NCBI GenBank assembly: GCA_002403905.1
Contig: DHIR01000041.1
Coordinates: 1 to 11,716, forward strand
Reading direction: 5' to 3'
Length of the DNA stretch: 11,716 nucleotides
Source of the DNA: Mucilaginibacter sp. UBA4741
GTDB lineage: Bacteria; Bacteroidota; Bacteroidia; Sphingobacteriales; Sphingobacteriaceae
The position numbers and the translations under genes were made by a program. The notes beneath the pieces are model-generated. The model was not told the DNA's origin. It did not search any database and saw only the letters and a list, made by a program, of their open reading frames with translations. Of the stretch, positions 7,737 to 11,716 are shown piece after piece (positions within the stretch are counted from its first letter, which is position 1; each line of letters begins with the position of its first letter).

Positions 7737-7801
7737 AATAAGTGGAGTTATTGGTGGTAGCATTTCGTCAGTGTTTTGTTTCGTTCTGTTTCACTTATTT
7801 T
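7735..7801 (+). terminator. Possible weak terminator after the hydrolase gene
   Basis: AAAATAAGTG (7735-7744), beginning in the hydrolase stop codon, is exactly complementary to CACTTATTTT (7792-7801), which is followed by more T (to 7803). The stem is 10 bp and AT-rich, with a 47-nt loop, so it is much weaker than a standard intrinsic terminator and could be chance. The remaining spacer up to 7865 holds no other clear structure. Confidence 0.3.
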
Positions 7802-7865
7802 TTATAATTTGTTAATTATCAGCCACTATTTACTTAAATATGATAATCTCTCCGCGAATCTACCC

Positions 7866-7873
7866 TACCTTTG
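7866..7873 (+). promoter_or_regulatory. -7 box of the MarR-MFS promoter
   Basis: TACCTTTG matches the Bacteroidota -7 consensus TAnnTTTG at all six fixed positions and lies 31 nt before the MarR start codon. A matching -33 TTG is not evident at the normal distance (around 7842-7846), so the promoter may be intrinsically weak or use a degenerate -33. The start of transcription would fall near 7879-7881, inside the adjoining palindrome. Confidence 0.6.
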
Positions 7874-7900
7874 TAAGACAAACTTATTAGTTTGACTTAC
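7873..7900. promoter_or_regulatory. Near-palindromic operator, probable MarR autoregulatory site
   Basis: GTAAGACAAAC (7873-7883) and GTTTGACTTAC (7890-7900) are inverted repeats matching at 10 of 11 positions around a 6-nt TTATTA spacer; the inner part CAAAC-TTATTA-GTTTG is perfect. The element starts at the last base of the -7 box, covers the expected transcription start and ends 4 nt before the MarR ATG. Position, symmetry and size are what is expected for the binding site of a MarR dimer that represses its own operon by blocking RNA polymerase. Confidence 0.72.
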
Positions 7901-7904
7901 TATA

Positions 7905-8336
7905 ATGAATAAGAACCTTGAATTTGTATCAGACCTTCGCACGGTGGTTGGCCGGTTGATCAAGAAATTACGTAAAGAGTCGGCAACGGGGCAGCAATTG
8001 TCGCTGACTGAACGCTCTACCCTTTCTTTACTGTATCAACACAAAGCAATGTTGCCTAGCGGACTGGCGGCAATGGAAAAGATCACCAATCAATCCATGT
8101 CGACCATATTGAACCATTTGCTGGAGTTGGGTTATATTATACGTACGGCATCCAAAACAGATAAACGAAAAGTACACATCTCTCTAACCATCGACGGCGA
8201 GCGGGTGTTACTGAAGATGCGTAACGAGCGCGACCAATGGCTGGCCAAAGCCATAACTCAAACCTGCAGCGAGCACGAACAGGAATTATTAAAACAAGTA
8301 TTAATACCGTTAACCAAAATTGTTGATTTTGAGTAA
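7905..8336 (+). CDS. MarR-family transcriptional regulator
   Basis: 143 aa, the usual MarR length. The central winged helix-turn-helix is clear: helices around residues 35-58, recognition helix about 61-76 (TNQSMSTILNHLLELGYI), and the wing with the conserved D-x-R in SKTDKRKVHISLT (Asp86, Arg88). Flanking N- and C-terminal helices would form the dimer interface. MarR proteins are DNA-binding dimers, mostly repressors released by small aromatic or toxic ligands. It lies 34 nt upstream of an MFS exporter on the same strand, the classical regulator-pump arrangement, and a near-palindrome overlaps its own promoter, so I infer that it represses itself and the exporter. The inducer cannot be read from sequence; a single Cys near residue 118 gives no clear redox-sensing signature. 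Confidence 0.92.
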   Translation: MNKNLEFVSDLRTVVGRLIKKLRKESATGQQLSLTERSTLSLLYQHKAMLPSGLAAMEKITNQSMSTILNHLLELGYIIRTASKTDKRKVHISLTIDGERVLLKMRNERDQWLAKAITQTCSEHEQELLKQVLIPLTKIVDFE

Positions 8337-8359
8337 CGCCTTTTTAGGGAGGGGATAAG

Positions 8360-8364
8360 AGGAG
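8360..8364 (+). promoter_or_regulatory. Shine-Dalgarno-like site before the MFS gene
   Basis: AGGAG lies 6 nt upstream of the ATG at 8371, at the classical spacing, within a purine-rich leader that also includes GGGAGGGG about 10 nt further up. Other genes in this window have no such site. It supports the ATG at 8371 as the start and may raise translation of the exporter relative to MarR. Confidence 0.6.
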
Positions 8365-8370
8365 ACATTA

Positions 8371-9630
8371 ATGAACATCAACACTTTCAGAGCATTTAAG
8401 AGCCGTAACTACCGGTTATACTTTATAGGGCAATCCGTATCATTAATTGGTACCTGGATGCAAAAAACCGCGGTAAGCTGGGTTATCTATACGCTTACAC
8501 ATTCTACTTTTATGTTGGGGTTAACGCTATTCGCCAGCCAGTTCCCATCATTTTTATTTTCGCTGATAGGCGGCGTGGTGTCTGATCGTTATAACCGTTA
8601 CCGTGTGTTGTTGACCACACAAGTAGCCTCCATGATACAAGCGGGGTTGCTGGCGGTTTTAATATTATTAAAACATTATGAGGTTTGGGAGATCCTGTCG
8701 CTAACCGTAATGCTGGGTATTATTAACGCATTTGATGTCCCGGCCCGTCAATCATTGGTTTATGAAATGATTGAGGATAAGAATGACCTGCCAAACGCGC
8801 TGGCGCTAAACTCGTCAATGGTTAATTTGTCGCGACTGATTGGTCCGGCAATAGCGGGGTTGATATTAGAAGCCTGGGGCGATGGTGCCTGTTTTGTTGG
8901 CAACACCATAAGTTTTATAGCTGTTATAGGTTCGTTGTTGATGATGCATTTGCCGAAACATATAAACAAACCCCACCCCAAAAATGTATTTGGCGAATTG
9001 CGCGAAGGGCTATCCTACATTAAACGCACGCCGTCTATCTTATTTGTATTGGTTATGCTGGCATTAATTAGCTTGCTGGTGCTGCCATTCAGCACGCTTA
9101 TACCTTATTATGCCCGCGATGTTTTTAAGGGCACTGCTACCACCTTTGGCATTATAGACAGTTTTATTGGCCTGGGTGCATTTTCCGGCGCTATATTCCT
9201 GGCATCGCAGAAGCCGGGAGCCAATTTAAAGAAGATCTTATTCATTAGCACATTGGTATTTGGCGCAGGGTTGGTATTATTCTCGCATGAGCAAAGTTAC
9301 CCATTGGCGCTATTGTTTGTTACTATAGCCGGTTTTGGTATGATGTCGCAGATCACGGTGAGTAATACGTTGATACAAACTACCGTTGCCCAAAACATGC
9401 GTGGCCGTGTAATTAGTTTTTATGCGATGGCTTTCTTCGGGATGCAGCCATTGGGTGGCTTGCTGGTTGGCGCCATATCTAAATGGATTGGCACAACAGA
9501 CACGCTAATGGGTGAGGGCATTGCCGCATTATTAATTGGCCTGCTCCACTGGCGTTACCTGCGCCGCGAAAAACTAAAAGCGTTGTGCAAAAAGCAAATG
9601 GTTGAGCCGGTGGTTGTTGCAGCGGTTTAA
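8371..9630 (+). CDS. MFS transporter, MFS_3 (enterobactin-exporter/EntS-like) type
   Basis: 419 aa, with hydrophobic segments consistent with the 12 TM helices of a major facilitator exporter in the inner membrane. Motif A in the loop between TM2 and TM3 reads GGVVSDRYNRYRVL (Asp72, Arg73, Arg76). The segment FDVPARQSLVYEMIED (from residue 121) and the later block MRGRVISFYAMAFFGMQPLGGLLVG are hallmarks of the MFS_3 group, which includes siderophore exporters and drug or metabolite effluxers using the proton gradient. The C-terminus is short and basic. It follows MarR by 34 nt with no terminator between, so both are probably on one transcript and the exporter is likely induced when MarR is relieved. 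Substrate is unknown; no siderophore or antibiotic biosynthesis genes are nearby to suggest one. Confidence 0.92.
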   Translation: MNINTFRAFKSRNYRLYFIGQSVSLIGTWMQKTAVSWVIYTLTHSTFMLGLTLFASQFPSFLFSLIGGVVSDRYNRYRVLLTTQVASMIQAGLLAVLILLKHYEVWEILSLTVMLGIINAFDVPARQSLVYEMIEDKNDLPNALALNSSMVNLSRLIGPAIAGLILEAWGDGACFVGNTISFIAVIGSLLMMHLPKHINKPHPKNVFGELREGLSYIKRTPSILFVLVMLALISLLVLPFSTLIPYYARDVFKGTATTFGIIDSFIGLGAFSGAIFLASQKPGANLKKILFISTLVFGAGLVLFSHEQSYPLALLFVTIAGFGMMSQITVSNTLIQTTVAQNMRGRVISFYAMAFFGMQPLGGLLVGAISKWIGTTDTLMGEGIAALLIGLLHWRYLRREKLKALCKKQMVEPVVVAAV

Positions 9631-9654
9631 ATATAAAAACAGTTTCGCCAAGTT

Positions 9655-9719
9655 AAAATATGTTAAACCCAACAGAACATATTTTTAATACGCTATTTTG
9701 GCTTAAACTCAATTAAGCC
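9655..9719 (+). repeat. Two consecutive hairpins between the MFS and S41 genes
   Basis: Hairpin 1: AAAATATGTT (9655-9664) pairs perfectly with AACATATTTT (9676-9685), 11-nt loop, running into TTTTTAA. Hairpin 2: GGCTTAA (9700-9706) pairs with TTAAGCC (9713-9719), 6-nt loop, no U-tract after it. Either could act as a weak terminator for the MarR-MFS transcript or as a regulatory element for the peptidase gene, which begins 14 nt after hairpin 2. Base-pairing is visible; function is inference. Confidence 0.4.
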
Positions 9720-9733
9720 TATATCAAATAGTT

Positions 9734-11716
9734 ATGCGTTTCACAGCCTTTGTTATACTTATTCTTTCAAGCCTTATGCTAAAGGCCCAGGTAAAATTTA
9801 ATGGCAATATGGAAGAGCTAGACAGCAACCACTTACCGGTAGGTTGGGATCTAACGTTCGGTGGACAAAACCACTACGAGGTTAAACTGGATAGCGTTGT
9901 CAAATTCCAGGGAAAGTATTCACTATCACTTACGCGCGGTAATGGCAAGGGATCTTATGGTGCAATTAACTTCCCTATTAAAACACGGTTGCATGGTAAG
10001 ACCTTAATGCTGGTAGGGACTATAAAAACAGAAAACGTTACTGATGGCTGGGCAGGATTATGGTTGCGCGTTGATGGCGAGGACCAGCATATATTATCGT
10101 TTTATAATATGGAAAAAGAAGGCATTAAAGGAACCAACGACTGGAAAGAATATATGGTGCAAGTGCCTTATGATGAAGGCGAAGCGGTTACTATAAATGC
10201 AGGCGTATTGTTAGCAGGCAGCGGTAAAATATGGCTGGATAGTGTACGTTTTTATTTAGATGATGTGCCGATAGATAAAGCACCGCTAAGCGCAACCCCT
10301 AAATACGCGGCTTTAAAGGATACCGCCTTTTCAAAATCATCAGGGATAAAATCTATTGGAGTTACGCCACAAAATATTGATCGCCTGGCGTTACTTGGAC
10401 AATTATGGGGCTTTCTAAAATATCATCACCCAGCTATAGCGAAGGGCGATTATAATTGGGATGCTGAACTTTTTAGGATCATGCCTAAAGTTTTAAATTG
10501 CCGCACCAATCAGCAATTATCCGCCACGTTTGAAAAATGGATAGATGGTTTAGGTAAAGTGGATAAATGTTCCGATTGCAAACCAATCTCCTCCATAAAA
10601 GATATCGCCTTTAGGCCCGATTATGGCAGCCTGTTTAACAATAAGGTGTTTGCCCCGGCATTAACCGCCAAATTAAAATACATCCTTGCTAACAGCAATA
10701 ATATGGATAATTATTATGTAGCAGCGGGTAACGACCAGGGAATCATCCCGGCGATGAAACATGAAAGATCTTACGAAAATATAGCATCGCCAGATGCTGG
10801 TTACCGGTTGCTGGGCTTATATCGTTATTGGAATATGATCCAATATTTTTCACCCAACCGTAACATTATGCCGGGTGGCTGGAATAGTAAACTGGCCGCA
10901 TATATACCCCAATTTATTAACGCTGATACCAAGCTGGCTTATGTAAAAACCATGGTTAGGTTGATCTCGGCCACCCATGATACGCATGCCTTTTTGAGTG
11001 GTAGCTCATTATATGATGATAACTTAGGTAAATACCGACTGCCTGTAAAAGCGCAGTTTATTGAGAATAAACTGGTGGTTTGCGGCTATTATAAAGATAC
11101 GCTGGGTGTTAAACGGAATTTTAAGCCCGGCGATATTATAACCGTAATTAACGGAGTAACCGTAAGCCAGCTGGTAAAACAATATCTGCCTTATTCATCC
11201 GCATCAAATAAAGATGCCGCGTTGCGTGATATGCCGGGCACTTATCTTTTAAGAGCTAAAGATTCGATATTTAAAATCAGGTTGACCAGAGCTAACAGGT
11301 CTATAGCTATTACGCAACGCGCAACCGGCTTATATGCTATAGATTTTTATAAAGCCGACTGGGGTAGCGATTTCTCTAAACCGGGCTATTATTTAATCAA
11401 CAAACAAATTGGTTATGTATTTCCGGGCAATTATAAGGATGCTGATTATGACGGCTTAAAAAAACTGTTTGCAAACACCAAAGGTATTATTGTTGACCTG
11501 CGCTGTTACCCATCGGCAGATATGATAACGCGCTTTGGAAACTTTATCAAACCAGATTCGGCCATGTTTGTAAAGTTTACGCATACGTTTACCAATCATC
11601 CAGGGCTATTTGTGTATTCGAATGGCGGCGTAGTGGGTAGCCGCACTAAAGATTATTTTAAAGGCAAAGTTGTGGTGATAGTAAATGCTAAAACACAAAG
11701 TAATGCAGAGTATGTT
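9734..11716 (+). CDS. Secreted S41-family peptidase with N-terminal binding-like domain, 3' truncated by window
   Basis: The ATG at 9734 opens a frame of 661 codons that stays open to the last base of the window. Residues 1-18 form a signal peptide (MRFTAFVILILSSLMLKA). Residues about 20-175 resemble a jelly-roll, galactose-binding or carbohydrate-binding-like domain (NMEELDSNHLPVGW at its start, KIWLDSVRFYLDD at its end). From about residue 210 there is the helical segment typical of Bacteroidota S41 proteins (RLALLGQLWGFLKYHHP), then a PDZ-like motif FKPGDIITVING around residues 466-477, and the protease core: VDLRCYPSADMITRF and finally VIVNAKTQSNAEYV, in which Ser656 is the expected nucleophile of the S41 (C-terminal processing/tricorn-like) family. 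The catalytic Lys or other partner residues lie beyond the window. Likely role is periplasmic or extracellular proteolysis; the substrate is unknown. Its relation to the upstream MarR-MFS pair is probably only positional. Confidence 0.88.
   Translation, partial: MRFTAFVILILSSLMLKAQVKFNGNMEELDSNHLPVGWDLTFGGQNHYEVKLDSVVKFQGKYSLSLTRGNGKGSYGAINFPIKTRLHGKTLMLVGTIKTENVTDGWAGLWLRVDGEDQHILSFYNMEKEGIKGTNDWKEYMVQVPYDEGEAVTINAGVLLAGSGKIWLDSVRFYLDDVPIDKAPLSATPKYAALKDTAFSKSSGIKSIGVTPQNIDRLALLGQLWGFLKYHHPAIAKGDYNWDAELFRIMPKVLNCRTNQQLSATFEKWIDGLGKVDKCSDCKPISSIKDIAFRPDYGSLFNNKVFAPALTAKLKYILANSNNMDNYYVAAGNDQGIIPAMKHERSYENIASPDAGYRLLGLYRYWNMIQYFSPNRNIMPGGWNSKLAAYIPQFINADTKLAYVKTMVRLISATHDTHAFLSGSSLYDDNLGKYRLPVKAQFIENKLVVCGYYKDTLGVKRNFKPGDIITVINGVTVSQLVKQYLPYSSASNKDAALRDMPGTYLLRAKDSIFKIRLTRANRSIAITQRATGLYAIDFYKADWGSDFSKPGYYLINKQIGYVFPGNYKDADYDGLKKLFANTKGIIVDLRCYPSADMITRFGNFIKPDSAMFVKFTHTFTNHPGLFVYSNGGVVGSRTKDYFKGKVVVIVNAKTQSNAEYV

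Noticed and set aside
7815..7847. Inverted repeat ATTATCA ... TGATAAT upstream of the MarR promoter
   Set aside because: Only 7 bp with a 19-nt spacer in very AT-rich DNA; easily chance, and unlike the main operator in sequence.

Overview
The window looks like chromosomal DNA of a Bacteroidota bacterium, most likely Sphingobacteriaceae (Mucilaginibacter/Pedobacter-like). This rests on protein content (MlaD-type MCE protein, DUF4175 giant coiled-coil protein, Bacteroidota-type YbeY with GYKDK, S41 peptidase with an extra N-terminal domain), AT-rich intergenic DNA, near absence of Shine-Dalgarno sites, and a TAnnTTTG-type -7 promoter box. The taxon is inferred from family knowledge, not from a marker gene. 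No rRNA, tRNA, CRISPR array, insertion sequence or phage gene is visible. No stretch longer than 300 bases lacks a gene.

Layout: 1-543 is the 3' end of an MCE/MlaD lipid-transport protein gene on the plus strand. It ends at a perfect 17-bp inverted repeat (594-630) that can terminate transcription from both sides. From 645 to 5553 a minus-strand block runs, in transcription order: DUF4175 membrane/coiled-coil protein, RsbW-like ATPase, YbeY endoribonuclease, secreted thioredoxin-type glutathione peroxidase. The first three are tightly packed (1-nt gap, then a TAATG stop/start overlap), so they are almost certainly one operon; the peroxidase follows after 43 nt.

A divergent intergenic region (5554-5717) separates this block from plus-strand genes: a secreted alpha/beta hydrolase of 672 aa, a MarR-family regulator, a 12-TM MFS exporter of the MFS_3 type, and an S41 peptidase gene that is cut by the window edge exactly around its catalytic serine.

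MarR and the exporter form a regulator/efflux pair. A TAnnTTTG box sits directly against a 28-bp near-palindrome just before the MarR start, a clear candidate for an autoregulatory operator controlling both genes. The hydrolase and S41 peptidase look like exported degradative enzymes and have no evident functional link to the exporter.

Most of the window is ordinary core-genome content. The most notable points are the MarR operator, the RsbW-like kinase without a visible sigma-factor partner inside a DUF4175-YbeY operon, and the repetitive Q/K/D-rich tract in DUF4175. I see no convincing evidence for a wholly new system.
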